A DNA stretch of 64,000 nucleotides from Actinomycetes bacterium (GCA_029552065.1 JAKPEG010000227.1:32093-96092); one strand, 5' to 3'. Counted from the first letter of the stretch, positions 1 to 8,228 are shown. Numbers and translations: made by a program. The notes: a model not told the origin generated them from the sequence alone.

Positions 1-130
1 CCTATCTCGGCTCCCGCCGGGCGGCGGGCGGGCGCCGTGAGACCTATGCCGACTGGTTCGGCGGTCGGGGGTTCTGGGTCGGCGGCTGACCGGTTTCCGT
101 GTTACCCCACGGCGGGGCGGGCGGACGGCA

Positions 131-136
131 TACAGT
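131..136 (+). promoter_or_regulatory. Candidate -10 box upstream of the pilin gene
   Basis: The hexamer TACAGT follows directly on CGGCA, so the octamer CGGCATAC overlaps the -10. No convincing -35 is visible. If used, it would give a leader of about 125 nt before the pilin start. Apart from this I see nothing gene-like in positions 1-267. Confidence 0.3.
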
Positions 137-267
137 GGTCGACGGAGCCGGGGTCGCGCCTGGCCTCCCCTTCGTCGTCTCGGGACTCAGGTCACGGCAA
201 GGACATTCTGGCGAATCTTGTGTGTGATCGTGTGCGGGGGCCATGGTCTCGAAAGGGGAAATCTCAC

Positions 268-444
268 ATGCTCAACATGCTCGCGCGGCTGCACGCCGCC
301 GCCGCTGTTCGTCGCGACCGGGGCGCGACGATGGTGGAATACGGACTCATGGTCGCGCTCATCGCGGTCGTCGTCATCGTGGCCGTCGGCCCGCTCGGCA
401 CGGCGATCAGGGACCTGTTCGACGCTGCCAAGAACTCGGTCTGA
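268..444 (+). CDS. flp: Flp-type (type IVb) pilin subunit
   Basis: This 58-residue protein has the layout of an Flp major pilin, the subunit of tight-adherence (Tad) pili. A short basic leader ending in RDRG is followed by ATMVEY, matching the class-III prepilin peptidase site with Gly at -1, Glu at +5 and Tyr at +6. Then comes one hydrophobic helix (about residues 27-45) and a short polar tail. The ATG at 268 is chosen because GAAAGGGG lies 9-17 bases upstream; the open frame extends further 5' but without homology. No other tad/cpa genes are in the window, so the secretion ATPase and prepilin peptidase must lie upstream or elsewhere. Adhesion, or DNA uptake as shown for Flp pili of Micrococcus luteus, are possible roles. 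Confidence 0.85.
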   Translation: MLNMLARLHAAAAVRRDRGATMVEYGLMVALIAVVVIVAVGPLGTAIRDLFDAAKNSV

Positions 445-454
445 CCCGATCACG

Positions 455-495
455 AGACGGCGGTGGCGAGTCGGATCGGCTCGTCCCCGCCGTCT
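455..495 (+). terminator. Hairpin after the pilin gene
   Basis: AGACGGCGG (455-463) pairs with CCGCCGTCT (487-495), and an inner CGAG/CTCG pair can extend the structure. It starts 10 bases after the pilin stop and ends before the promoter of the next gene. No T-run follows, as is common in actinobacteria. Confidence 0.5.
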
Positions 496-519
496 GTGGG
501 TGTGGGGAACGCCCTCTCG

Positions 520-525
520 TAGACT
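520..525 (+). promoter_or_regulatory. -10 box of a probably leaderless transcript
   Basis: TAGACT lies 8 bases before the ATG at 534 and no Shine-Dalgarno sequence is present, which fits a leaderless mRNA for the CNNM-family gene. Confidence 0.45.
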
Positions 526-533
526 GACCGGCT

Positions 534-1949
534 ATGGACGAGCTGCCCCTGTGGCTTCGCCTCGCGGTCATCCTCCTGCTCGTCGCCGGCAATGCCTTCT
601 TCGTCGGTTCGGAGATCGCCATCTCCTCTGCCCGACGCAGCCGCATCCGCCAACTCGCCGAGGACGGCGACGGCCGGGCGAGGACGGTCCAACTGCTCCA
701 CGAGGAGCCCGAGCGCTTCTATTCGGTCACCCAGATCGGCATCACCCTGGTCTCCCTCGGCCTCGGCGCCGTCGGGATGGAAACCCTGCATACCGTCATC
801 GACCCCTATGTGGTCGCGATCTTCACCGCGCTGGGCGACCATGACGCGCTCCACCACAGCGCCCATGTCGTGTCCTATGTCATCGGATTCGTCGTCGTCT
901 CCTTCATCCACATCGTCGGCGGTGAACTCGCGCCCAAGGTCCTTGCCTTCCACAAGGCCGTGCCGATCAGCCTTCGGGTCGGCCGCCTCATCAACCTGCT
1001 CTACCTGGCCTTCCGGCCGCTCATCTCGGTGATGAAGGCGGCCTCGGATCTGCTCCTGCGCATCTCCGGCCAGGGGAATCTCGGCGGGCACGGGGAGAGC
1101 CACTTCACGATGAGCGTCGAGGAGATCCGGATGATCCTCGAGGCGAGCGAGAAGGACGGCATGCTCGACCCCGGCGAGACCGACATGATCCGGGGGGTCT
1201 TCGAGCTCGACGAGCAGACCGTGCGCGAGGCGATGGTCCCACGCACCCAGATCCGGGCTCTCGAGGAGGACACCTCACTGGGCGATGCCCTGCGCTATTT
1301 CCGCGACATCCCGCACGCCCGCTTCCCGGTCTACGTCGACAGCCTCGACAAGATCACCGGCGTCGTCGCGATCAAGGAACTGCTCACCTATGTCGCCGAG
1401 CACAGCGGTTCGGACGACTTCAAGCATGCGAGCAAGAAGCACGTGAAGGACTTCGCGAAGGCCCCCTTCTTCGTCCCGGACAGCAAGACGCTCGACACCC
1501 TGCTCGCCGACTTCAAACGCACCCGCCAGCAGCTCGCCGTGGTGATCGACGAATACGGTGGCACCGAGGGCATCATCACCCTCGAGGACATCCTCGAGGA
1601 GATCGTCGGCGACTACGAGGACGAATTCACCCGCTCGACCCGCCAGATCCGCAAGTTGGAGGGAAGTTCCTACGAGATCGAGGCCTCGATGCGTATCGCC
1701 GACCTCGAAGACAGGGTGCCCTTCCCATTCCCCGAGGACGACGACTACGTGACCTTGGCCGGGCTGTTCTACAAGGCATTCGGCGGTGTGCCCAAGGCTG
1801 GGGACACGGTGGCGCTGGACGGCGGCCGGCTGACCGTCCTCGAGATGGACAACCACCGGATCACCCTGTTGCGCTTCGAAGACACCGCCGTCGCGGCCGA
1901 CGGCACGGTACGGCTCGCGGACGAGACGTCACCGGCCGTCACGGACTGA
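534..1949 (+). CDS. CNNM/CorC-HlyC family membrane protein (DUF21-CBS-CorC)
   Basis: A 471-residue protein of the HlyC/CorC (CNNM) family, thought to move or sense Mg2+ or related divalent cations. An N-terminal DUF21 transmembrane domain (about 1-190) carries hydrophobic helices near residues 5-25, 60-80, 100-125 and 135-165. Then follows a pair of cytosolic CBS domains (about 215-345; PRTQIRALEED and later VVAIKEL) and a CorC_HlyC domain (about 365-450). Length and order are normal for the family. It probably has its own leaderless promoter. The name hemolysin often attached to this family is historical and not supported by anything here. Confidence 0.88.
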   Translation: MDELPLWLRLAVILLLVAGNAFFVGSEIAISSARRSRIRQLAEDGDGRARTVQLLHEEPERFYSVTQIGITLVSLGLGAVGMETLHTVIDPYVVAIFTALGDHDALHHSAHVVSYVIGFVVVSFIHIVGGELAPKVLAFHKAVPISLRVGRLINLLYLAFRPLISVMKAASDLLLRISGQGNLGGHGESHFTMSVEEIRMILEASEKDGMLDPGETDMIRGVFELDEQTVREAMVPRTQIRALEEDTSLGDALRYFRDIPHARFPVYVDSLDKITGVVAIKELLTYVAEHSGSDDFKHASKKHVKDFAKAPFFVPDSKTLDTLLADFKRTRQQLAVVIDEYGGTEGIITLEDILEEIVGDYEDEFTRSTRQIRKLEGSSYEIEASMRIADLEDRVPFPFPEDDDYVTLAGLFYKAFGGVPKAGDTVALDGGRLTVLEMDNHRITLLRFEDTAVAADGTVRLADETSPAVTD

Positions 1950-1956
1950 CGCCGAC

Positions 1957-3186
1957 GTGGACATCGTGACACCCGACCCGGCACGGCTTGCCCCGGCCGG
2001 GTCCCAGCGGGTGTCGCGTCGGGTGTCGAGGAGGGGCACCGTCGAGCCCTTCCACGTGATGGAGGTGCTCAAGGCGGCAGCCGCTCGGGCGGCCAGCCAC
2101 GGAGACGTCGTGAGCCTGTGCGCGGGCCAGCCGTCGACACCCGCACCTCGGGTCGCCCTCGACGCGGTGCAACGGGCCCTGCGGACAGAGGTTCTCGGCT
2201 ACACCGAGGCGGTCGGCACGCTCGGCATCCGCCGGGCGATCGCCGAGCACTACGACCGCAGCTACGGGCTCACCGTCGACCCCGACGCCGTCGCCGTCAC
2301 GACCGGTTCTTCGGCCGCGTTCACGGCGCTCTTCCTTGCGGCTTTCGAGCTCGGGGACACCGTGGCGATGAGCAGACCGGGCTATCCGGCATACCGCAAC
2401 ACCCTGACCGCCCTCGGCTGCCGCGTCCTCGAACTCGACTGCGGGCTTCAGGAGCGCTACCAGCCGACGGTGGCGATGCTCGACGCGCTGCCCGAGCCGC
2501 CCGCCGGTCTCATCCTCGCGAGCCCGGCCAATCCGACCGGCACGATCATCGAGTCCACCGAACTCGAGGCGATCTCCCGCTGGTGCGAGGCACACGGCAC
2601 GTTGCTCGTGAGCGACGAGATCTACCACGGGATCTCCTACGGGCGGCCCTGCGCGAGCGCGTGGGAGACCTCCCGCGAAGCGGTCGTCGTCGGTTCGCTG
2701 TCGAAGTTCTGGTCGATGACCGGGTGGCGGGTGGGTTGGCTGCTGCTCCCGGAGGCGCTTCGCCGCCCCGTCGAGTTGCTCGTCGGCAACCTCAACATCT
2801 GTCCACCGGCGGTCTCCCAGGTCGCCGGGATCGCGGCGCTCTCGCCGGCGGCCCGCCCCGAGCTCGAGGCCCACGTCGAGCGCTATGCCGTCAACCGTGA
2901 CCTCCTGCTCGAGCGGTTGCCGGAGATCGGCGTGGCCCGGATGGCGCCGCCGGACGGAGCGTTCTACCTCTACTGCGACGTCTCCCACCTCACCGACGAC
3001 TCGACCCGGTGGTGCCGTGAGGTGCTCGACGCGACCGGTGTCGCGGTCACGCCGGGTGTCGACTTCGCCCCGGCGGTGCCCGGCGGCGATCCCACGCTCG
3101 ACGGGCGCGCCTTCATGCGGCTGTGCTTCGCCGGGACGACACAGGACGTGGCCACAGCGATGGATCGGCTCGCGGCGTTCGGGTGA
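1957..3186 (+). CDS. PLP-dependent class I/II aminotransferase
   Basis: A 409-residue fold-type I aminotransferase acting in the cytosol. Visible signatures are the substrate-carboxylate region ASPANPTGT (about 188-196), the cofactor-binding DEIYHG (about 218-223) and the lysine that forms the PLP aldimine in GSLSKFWSMTGWRVGW (about 247-262). The family covers aspartate and aromatic aminotransferases; the amino acid used cannot be read from the sequence. The GTG start lies 7 bases after the upstream stop with no clear ribosome site; conserved sequence begins only at PFHVMEVL (about residue 29), so the true start may be later. It could be co-transcribed with the CNNM gene. Confidence 0.82.
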   Translation: MDIVTPDPARLAPAGSQRVSRRVSRRGTVEPFHVMEVLKAAAARAASHGDVVSLCAGQPSTPAPRVALDAVQRALRTEVLGYTEAVGTLGIRRAIAEHYDRSYGLTVDPDAVAVTTGSSAAFTALFLAAFELGDTVAMSRPGYPAYRNTLTALGCRVLELDCGLQERYQPTVAMLDALPEPPAGLILASPANPTGTIIESTELEAISRWCEAHGTLLVSDEIYHGISYGRPCASAWETSREAVVVGSLSKFWSMTGWRVGWLLLPEALRRPVELLVGNLNICPPAVSQVAGIAALSPAARPELEAHVERYAVNRDLLLERLPEIGVARMAPPDGAFYLYCDVSHLTDDSTRWCREVLDATGVAVTPGVDFAPAVPGGDPTLDGRAFMRLCFAGTTQDVATAMDRLAAFG

Positions 3187-3523
3187 TCCCAGCCGGTGAG
3201 TCGGACACCGGGACCGGTCGCGGCTCGCGGCTCGGGCGTCCTCACCGCGCGCCTCACCGCGCGCCTCACCGCGCGCCGCGCTGCGGCCCGGCCGGTAGCT
3301 CTCTATCCTGCGACCAGTACGGCTCGACCCCTTGCGAGGCAGGCAGATGTTCCCCCGACGCGCGTGGCGCTGGACGCGGTCGGTCGACTGTCCCCGCGGG
3401 CTCCTCGTTGTGCTCGCCCTCGCCCTCGCCGTGCTCGCGCCGGCCCGTCGCCGCGCTCCGGGCACAGGGTCTCACCCCGGTGACGGTGCCGGAACTGCTC
3501 GGGCCGACCGGCCCCGGCGGGCT
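3187..3523. other. Intergenic stretch with a 12-bp tandem repeat and a possible broken small gene
   Basis: Three perfect copies of CTCACCGCGCGC occupy 3241-3276. Further on, a plausible -10 (TATCCT, 3305-3310) and GAGG precede an ATG at 3347 that opens a basic, then strongly hydrophobic signal-peptide-like segment. Continuing to a sensible stop at 3542 requires a change from this frame to another near 3440-3460, where a clean tail ending GGLYFRRC is read. This may be a frameshifted secreted peptide gene or chance. Confidence 0.25.
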
Positions 3524-4261
3524 CTACTTCCGGCGCTGCTGATCGCCGCCGGCCCCGGCGGATCCCTCGGTTTCGGGAGCGACAGGCCTCGCGCCGGTCC
3601 GGTATGCCGCCCCCGGCCCACGCACCATGAGCCAGGCCACGACGACGAGGGGCCACAGCGCGACCACGAGGTAGAGGATCGTCTCGCGGATGCCGTCGGT
3701 GTCGGCGCGCAGGATGAGTCCCCAAAGGGTGAGCTGGAGCAGGAGGAAAGTGAGCACCGAGACCCCCACCCCGACGAGTCGGCGCAACGGCCACGGCACC
3801 CGCGGACCCATCCGGGCGCTCATCGCCGGCCACAGGGCGAGCAGGACGAAGGTGAACTCCGAACCCAGGGTGTGCAGGAGGGTGAACTTCCCGGGAACGT
3901 GATTGGGCTGCAGACCGAGAAGGGCGAGCAACACGCCGCCGGTGCCGAGCAGCCAACGACCGGCGGAGTCGGCCGTGCGCAGGCCCACCGCCGTGCCGAG
4001 CAGCGCCAGTCCACTCACCGCGAGGCACGCGGTTATCACCCACCGGGTGGTGGCCGAAGCGGCTCCGAGGTCGCTGAGCGGTTGGCTCAGCGGGGCGAAG
4101 CCGGGGGTGGCCGACGCGGCATACGCATAGCCGGCGACCAGGCTCACGGGCGCGAGGAGCGCGGTGATCGCGGTCCAGCCCCGCACGGCCGGCAGCGCGA
4201 CCTCGACGGTGGACGGGACGGAGGCGGGGGGTATGCCGGATGCCTGCGGACTCGTGCTCAC
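3524..4261 (-). CDS. DUF998 family membrane protein
   Basis: A 245-residue integral membrane protein with about six hydrophobic segments and the DUF998 hallmark near the first loop (PLSQPLSDLGA). Function of the family is unknown. The GTG at 4261 is preferred because TACGGT ends exactly 6 bases upstream, giving a leaderless start; the longer reading would run into the divergent FAD-dehydrogenase gene. The 3' end would overlap the possible small gene on the other strand. Both GTATGCCG copies seen here are inside the coding part. Confidence 0.72.
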   Translation of the reverse strand: MSTSPQASGIPPASVPSTVEVALPAVRGWTAITALLAPVSLVAGYAYAASATPGFAPLSQPLSDLGAASATTRWVITACLAVSGLALLGTAVGLRTADSAGRWLLGTGGVLLALLGLQPNHVPGKFTLLHTLGSEFTFVLLALWPAMSARMGPRVPWPLRRLVGVGVSVLTFLLLQLTLWGLILRADTDGIRETILYLVVALWPLVVVAWLMVRGPGAAYRTGARPVAPETEGSAGAGGDQQRRK

Positions 4262-4267
4262 TCTCCT

Positions 4268-4273
4268 ACCGTA
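4268..4273 (-). promoter_or_regulatory. -10 box, leaderless, for the DUF998 gene
   Basis: Read on the minus strand this is TACGGT followed by 6 bases and GTG. It sits back-to-back with the promoter of the divergent gene. Confidence 0.5.
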
Positions 4274-4292
4274 GACACTCCGTCCGCGTGCG

Positions 4293-4298
4293 TACGAT
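4293..4298 (+). promoter_or_regulatory. -10 box, leaderless, for the FAD dehydrogenase gene
   Basis: TACGAT is followed by CGGCCC and the ATG at 4305, and no ribosome site is present. The two divergent -10 boxes are only about 20 bp apart, so transcription from one probably interferes with the other. Confidence 0.5.
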
Positions 4299-4304
4299 CG
4301 GCCC

Positions 4305-5954
4305 ATGCCGGACACGGACGTCATCGTCATCGGCCACGGCCTGGCGGGCCTGGTCGCGGCCACGGAGGCGGTCGCCGCGGGCAAACGGGTGGTCGTCGTC
4401 GACCAGGAGTCGCGAGAGAACCTCGGCGGTCAGGCCTACTGGTCCCTCGGTGGGCTCTTCCTCGTCGACAGCCCGGAGCAGCGGCGGATGGGGATTTCCG
4501 ACTCGCTCGACCTCGCCTGGTCCGACTGGCTGGGGACCGCCGGCTTCGACCGGCCCGAGGACGACCTGCCCCGGCAGTGGGCGCGTGCCTATGTCGAGTT
4601 CGCCGCCGGTGAGAAGCGGGCCTGGCTCGCGGAGCGGGGGGTGCGCTTCTTCCCCGTCGTCGGCTGGGCCGAGCGGGGTGACGGCCGGGCCGGTGGGCAT
4701 GGCAACTCGGTCCCGCGCTTCCACGTCACCTGGGGGACCGGCCCGGGCGTGTGCGAGCCGTTCGTCCGGGCCGCGAAGGAGGCCGAGATCGCCGGCCGGC
4801 TGCGTTACGCCTTCCGTCACCGCATCGACGACCTCGTGCGGACCGGCGGTGCGGTGACCGGCATACGGGGCACGCGTCTGGCACCGACCCGGCTGCCGCG
4901 CGGGGTGGCGACCAGTCGCGAGCCGGTCGGCGAGTTCGAACTCTCCGCCGAGGCGGTCATCGTCGCAAGCGGGGGAATCGGGGCCAATCACGATCTCGTG
5001 CGAGCGAATTGGCCGTCGCGGCTCGGGACACCGCCGGAGACGATGCTTACCGGGGTGCCGGCCTATGTCGACGGGCGGATGCTCGCGGTGACGACGCGCG
5101 CGGGCGGGTCGGTGATCAACCGGGACCGGATGTGGCACTACGTCGAGGGGGTGCGCAACTGGGATCCGGTGTGGCCCGGGCACGCCATCCGGATCCTGTC
5201 GGGCCCCTCTCCGATCTGGCTCGACGCCACCGGCGAGCGGCTGCCCCCGCCGCTCTTCCCGGGCTTCGACACCCTCGGCACCCTCGCGCGGCTGCGGGCC
5301 GGCGGCCACGAGCATTCGTGGTTCGTCCTCAACCGGCGGATCGTCGAGAAGGAGTTCACCCTCTCCGGCTCGGAGCAGAACCTCGACCTCACGAACAAGT
5401 CGGTCCGCGACGTCATCGGCCGCGCGCGTGGTGGCGTGCCGCCGTCGGTGCAGGCCTTCCTCGACCACGGCACGGACTGGCTGCAGGCACCCACCCTGCC
5501 CGAGCTCGTCGCGAAGATGAACGCCCTCACCCCGCAGGCGCCGCTCGATCCGGCGGCCGTCGAACAAGTGCTCGTCGAGCGTGACCGGCAGGTCGCCAAC
5601 GACTTCGGCAAGGACTTCCAGGTGATGGCGATCCGCGCCTCGCGAGCCTTCCGCGGCGACCGCTACATCCGCACGGTCGCGCCGCACCGGATCCTCGACC
5701 CCGACGCCGGACCGCTCGTCGCCGTCCGGTTGTCGGTGCTCACCCGCAAGACCCTCGGCGGGCTGCACACCGACCTGTCGGGCCGTGTGTTGCGACCGGA
5801 CGGTTCGCCGCTGCCCGGTCTGTATGCCGCGGGCGAGGTCGCGGGCTTCGGCGGCGGCGGGATGCACGGCTACCGGGCGCTCGAGGGGACCTTCCTCGGT
5901 GGCTGCCTGTTCTCCGGCCGCGTGGCCGGTCGGTCAGCGGCCGCTCAGGGCTAG
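4305..5954 (+). CDS. FAD-binding dehydrogenase (KstD/fumarate-reductase flavoprotein-like)
   Basis: A 549-residue flavoprotein with the dinucleotide-binding motif IVIGHGLAGL at residues 6-15, and a C-terminal FAD segment with AAGEVAGFGGGGMHGYRAL (about 505-525), typical of the succinate dehydrogenase/3-ketosteroid dehydrogenase superfamily. It matches the widespread actinobacterial group annotated simply as FAD-binding dehydrogenase (COG3573). Substrate unknown; a delta-1-dehydrogenation is possible but no steroid genes are nearby. No signal peptide or covalent-FAD motif is visible. Monocistronic: the next gene is convergent and ends 7 bases after its stop. Confidence 0.8.
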   Translation: MPDTDVIVIGHGLAGLVAATEAVAAGKRVVVVDQESRENLGGQAYWSLGGLFLVDSPEQRRMGISDSLDLAWSDWLGTAGFDRPEDDLPRQWARAYVEFAAGEKRAWLAERGVRFFPVVGWAERGDGRAGGHGNSVPRFHVTWGTGPGVCEPFVRAAKEAEIAGRLRYAFRHRIDDLVRTGGAVTGIRGTRLAPTRLPRGVATSREPVGEFELSAEAVIVASGGIGANHDLVRANWPSRLGTPPETMLTGVPAYVDGRMLAVTTRAGGSVINRDRMWHYVEGVRNWDPVWPGHAIRILSGPSPIWLDATGERLPPPLFPGFDTLGTLARLRAGGHEHSWFVLNRRIVEKEFTLSGSEQNLDLTNKSVRDVIGRARGGVPPSVQAFLDHGTDWLQAPTLPELVAKMNALTPQAPLDPAAVEQVLVERDRQVANDFGKDFQVMAIRASRAFRGDRYIRTVAPHRILDPDAGPLVAVRLSVLTRKTLGGLHTDLSGRVLRPDGSPLPGLYAAGEVAGFGGGGMHGYRALEGTFLGGCLFSGRVAGRSAAAQG

Positions 5955-5960
5955 GCCGGG

Positions 5961-6953
5961 CTAGGCCACGGGGCCGCCGGTCGACGCCGGCCGGGGGTGG
6001 ACCTGGACCGCCTTGACCTCGGGCGCCGCCCTGCGGACGGCCGTCTCGACCGCGTGGGTGAGCGTGTGGGTCGCGCCCAGGGCGAGGGCGGGGTCGAGCG
6101 TGACGGTGACCTCCGCTCTCGCGCGGTGTCCGAGCCAGCGCACGCGAACGTCGGCGACGGCGAGCACGCCGGGGGTCGCCGCGGCCGCCGCCTCGACCCG
6201 GTCGACGAGCTCCGGGTCGACCGCGTCGAGGAGCCGGCCCAGCAACGGACCGGCGGTGTGGAAGAAGAGCCGGGTGATGAGCGCGGCGATGACGAGCCCG
6301 ACGATCGGGTCGGCCCACGACCACCCGACGACGGTGGCGAGCCCGGAGGCGACGACCGCGAGAGAGGACAGGCCGTCGGCACGGGCGTGCTCGCCGTCGG
6401 CGACGAGCGCAAGCGAGCCGATCCGGCGCCCGGCACGGATGCGGTAACGGGCCACCACTTCGTTGCCCACCACGCCGACAAGCCCGGCCCCGACGACGAT
6501 CCACGGTCGCTGGGTCGGTGCCGGGTGCAGGAGGCGGTCGACGGAGACCCACGCGGCATACACGCCGGAGGCGCCGATCGCGGCCACGACGGCGAGCCCG
6601 GCCACGTCCTCGAACCGGCCGAGGCCATAGGTGAAGCGACGGCTCGGCGGGCGGCGCGCGAGGTGGAAGGCCACCCAGATGGGGACGGCCGTGAGGCAGT
6701 CGCCGAGGTTGTGCACGGTGTCGGACAGCAGCGCGACCGAACCGGTCACTGCGACGAGGGCGAGCTGGACGAGTGCGGTGGCCAGCAGCCCCATGAGCCC
6801 GATGACCGTCGCGCGGATGCCGGCCGCCGTCGTGGCCGCGATGTCGTCGAGGAACTGGGCGTGATCGTGGGAGTGCCCGTGCTCGTGCGGGTGGGCGTGC
6901 CCGGGCGACCCGTGGGTCGCGGCGGGGCCGTGCTCGTGCGGGTGGGCGGTCAC
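5961..6953 (-). CDS. Cation diffusion facilitator family metal efflux transporter
   Basis: A 330-residue CDF (ZnT-like) antiporter with six predicted transmembrane helices and a C-terminal cytosolic domain. Metal-site residues are seen in helix 2 (SDTVHNLGD, 77-85) and helix 5 (ADGEHARADGLSS, about 185-200), the H-D/H-D arrangement expected for Zn2+ or Co2+. The first 32 residues are His-rich, as in many zinc exporters. Its ATG overlaps the stop of the ArsR gene by 4 bases, so the pair is translationally coupled and the regulator probably senses the transported ion. Confidence 0.9.
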   Translation of the reverse strand: MTAHPHEHGPAATHGSPGHAHPHEHGHSHDHAQFLDDIAATTAAGIRATVIGLMGLLATALVQLALVAVTGSVALLSDTVHNLGDCLTAVPIWVAFHLARRPPSRRFTYGLGRFEDVAGLAVVAAIGASGVYAAWVSVDRLLHPAPTQRPWIVVGAGLVGVVGNEVVARYRIRAGRRIGSLALVADGEHARADGLSSLAVVASGLATVVGWSWADPIVGLVIAALITRLFFHTAGPLLGRLLDAVDPELVDRVEAAAAATPGVLAVADVRVRWLGHRARAEVTVTLDPALALGATHTLTHAVETAVRRAAPEVKAVQVHPRPASTGGPVA

Positions 6954-7312
6954 CGGACGGGCCCATGCTCGTGGTGGGCCGGCCGATCGGACAACAGGTG
7001 CTCGACGTGCCGTGTCGTGTCGAGGACGAGCTGACGGATGTGCTCGTCGTCGATCCGGTACCGCACGGTCGTCCCCTCTCGTCGGGTCGCGACGAGTCGG
7101 GCGAGGCGCATCTTCGCGAGGTGCTGGGAGACCCCCGGCACCGGCCGGTCGACAGCCTCGGCGAGCTCCGTGACGGACAACTCGCCGTCGAGCAACTGGA
7201 CGGCGATCCGCAGCCGGGTGGCGTCGGCGAGGATCCGCAGCACCTCGACGGCGAGGGTGACGACGTCGTCGTCCACGCGCCCCTCGACCTCCCCTTGCCT
7301 ACTTGCATGCAT
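6950..7312 (-). CDS. ArsR/SmtB family metal-sensing repressor
   Basis: A winged-helix repressor of about 120 residues. The recognition helix region is SVTELAEAVDRPVPGVSQHL. Helix 5 carries DEH followed, ten residues later, by HVEH, the D-x-H...H-x-x-H pattern of the alpha-5 metal site found in zinc/cobalt sensors such as SmtB and CzrA; the cysteine site of arsenic sensors is absent. ATG at 7312 is used; a TTG at 7318 and later GTG codons are alternatives, and no ribosome site is clear. It heads an operon with the CDF gene. Confidence 0.85.
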   Translation of the reverse strand: MHASRQGEVEGRVDDDVVTLAVEVLRILADATRLRIAVQLLDGELSVTELAEAVDRPVPGVSQHLAKMRLARLVATRREGTTVRYRIDDEHIRQLVLDTTRHVEHLLSDRPAHHEHGPVR

Positions 7313-7317
7313 ACGCA
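7302..7317. promoter_or_regulatory. Candidate ArsR/SmtB operator
   Basis: TTGC-N8-GCAA (positions 7303-7318 region, centred on the palindrome ATGCAT) overlaps the regulator start and lies between the divergent arsR-CDF operon and the methyltransferase. It resembles SmtB-type imperfect inverted repeats. One site could control both directions. Confidence 0.35.
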
Positions 7318-7403
7318 AATACTAGAACACTGGGGCGGGCGGGGCGCCACAGGCAGGCAGGGCGCGCACCGGTGGCGGTCACGAGGCGCGAGGAGTGGGG
7401 ACG

Positions 7404-8153
7404 ATGGGACTGGGTGAGCATCTGTTCGGGCATCGGCATACCGCGCATGGGGAGCAACCCGATGCGACCCACGGCCATGCCGGCCACGGCCACGGCCAGG
7501 CGGGCCACGGTGGCGGCCATGGCAATGCGGACCCCGGCGGCGGCCACGGGCGCGGGGTGATGACCGGGGCCGGCCGCTACGACCGGATGACCCGGCTCCT
7601 GCTGGCCGGCCGCCGGGATCGCGTCTACGCGGCGCTCGCGACCGCGGCCGGGGCGCGGCCGGGGGACAGCGTCCTTGACATCGGCTGCGGCACCGGGGCG
7701 TTCACCACCGCGCTCGCCGCCCAGGTGGGCGCCACCGGCCGGGTGCTGGGGATCGACCCGTCCCCGGAGATGGTCGCCTTCGCCACCGAGCGCGCACCGG
7801 CGCACGTCAGGTATGCCGTTGCCCCCGCGGAATCGCTGCCGGTCGCCGACGGGAGCGTCGACCTCGTGGCCTCGGCGCTTGTCGTCCACCACATCGCCCC
7901 CGACGCCCGGGTGGTGGCGCTCGCCGAGATCGTCCGGGTCCTGCGTCCGGGCGGACGGCTCTTGCTCGCGGACTTCCAGGCGCCCCGCGGCCCCGTCGCC
8001 AGGCGGATCGTCGCTGCCCTCACCGGCCCGGAGATGGCCGGCAACGACCCCATCCCGGAGTTGCTGGCTCTGTGCACGGGAGCCGGCCTCACCGTCGAGG
8101 ATCAGGGGCGCCAGGCGCCGTTCTTCGCCTGGGTGCGCGCCAGGGCGAACTGA
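7404..8153 (+). CDS. Class I SAM-dependent methyltransferase with a His-rich N-terminus
   Basis: A 249-residue protein. The first 50 residues are Gly/His-rich with about a dozen histidines, then a UbiE/Methyltransf_11 type Rossmann domain with VLDIGCGTGAF (motif I, about 90-100), GIDPSP (motif II) and VVHHIAP (about 160). AGGAG at 7391-7395 fixes the ATG at 7404. It is divergent from the ArsR-CDF operon, and the His-rich tail suggests metal binding, so metal-linked expression or metal buffering is a reasonable inference. The methyl acceptor is unknown. Confidence 0.8.
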   Translation: MGLGEHLFGHRHTAHGEQPDATHGHAGHGHGQAGHGGGHGNADPGGGHGRGVMTGAGRYDRMTRLLLAGRRDRVYAALATAAGARPGDSVLDIGCGTGAFTTALAAQVGATGRVLGIDPSPEMVAFATERAPAHVRYAVAPAESLPVADGSVDLVASALVVHHIAPDARVVALAEIVRVLRPGGRLLLADFQAPRGPVARRIVAALTGPEMAGNDPIPELLALCTGAGLTVEDQGRQAPFFAWVRARAN

Positions 8154-8170
8154 TCCCCCCGGACACATCC

Positions 8171-8228
8171 GCGAGGGATGGGTTGTTGTCGCCATCCTCG
8201 CGTTTGACGACAACAACCCATCCCTTGC
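8171..8228. terminator. Bidirectional terminator between convergent genes
   Basis: GGGATGGGTTGTTGTCG (8175-8191) is perfectly complementary to 8208-8224, and four more pairs including one G-T extend the stem to about 21 bp around a 16-base loop. It lies between the methyltransferase stop and the bpa stop. Confidence 0.75.

Noticed and set aside
5822..5829. Single octamer copies inside genes as individual regulatory sites
   Set aside because: Their number and even spread make gene-specific roles unlikely; only those at -10 boxes or in inverted pairs were annotated.
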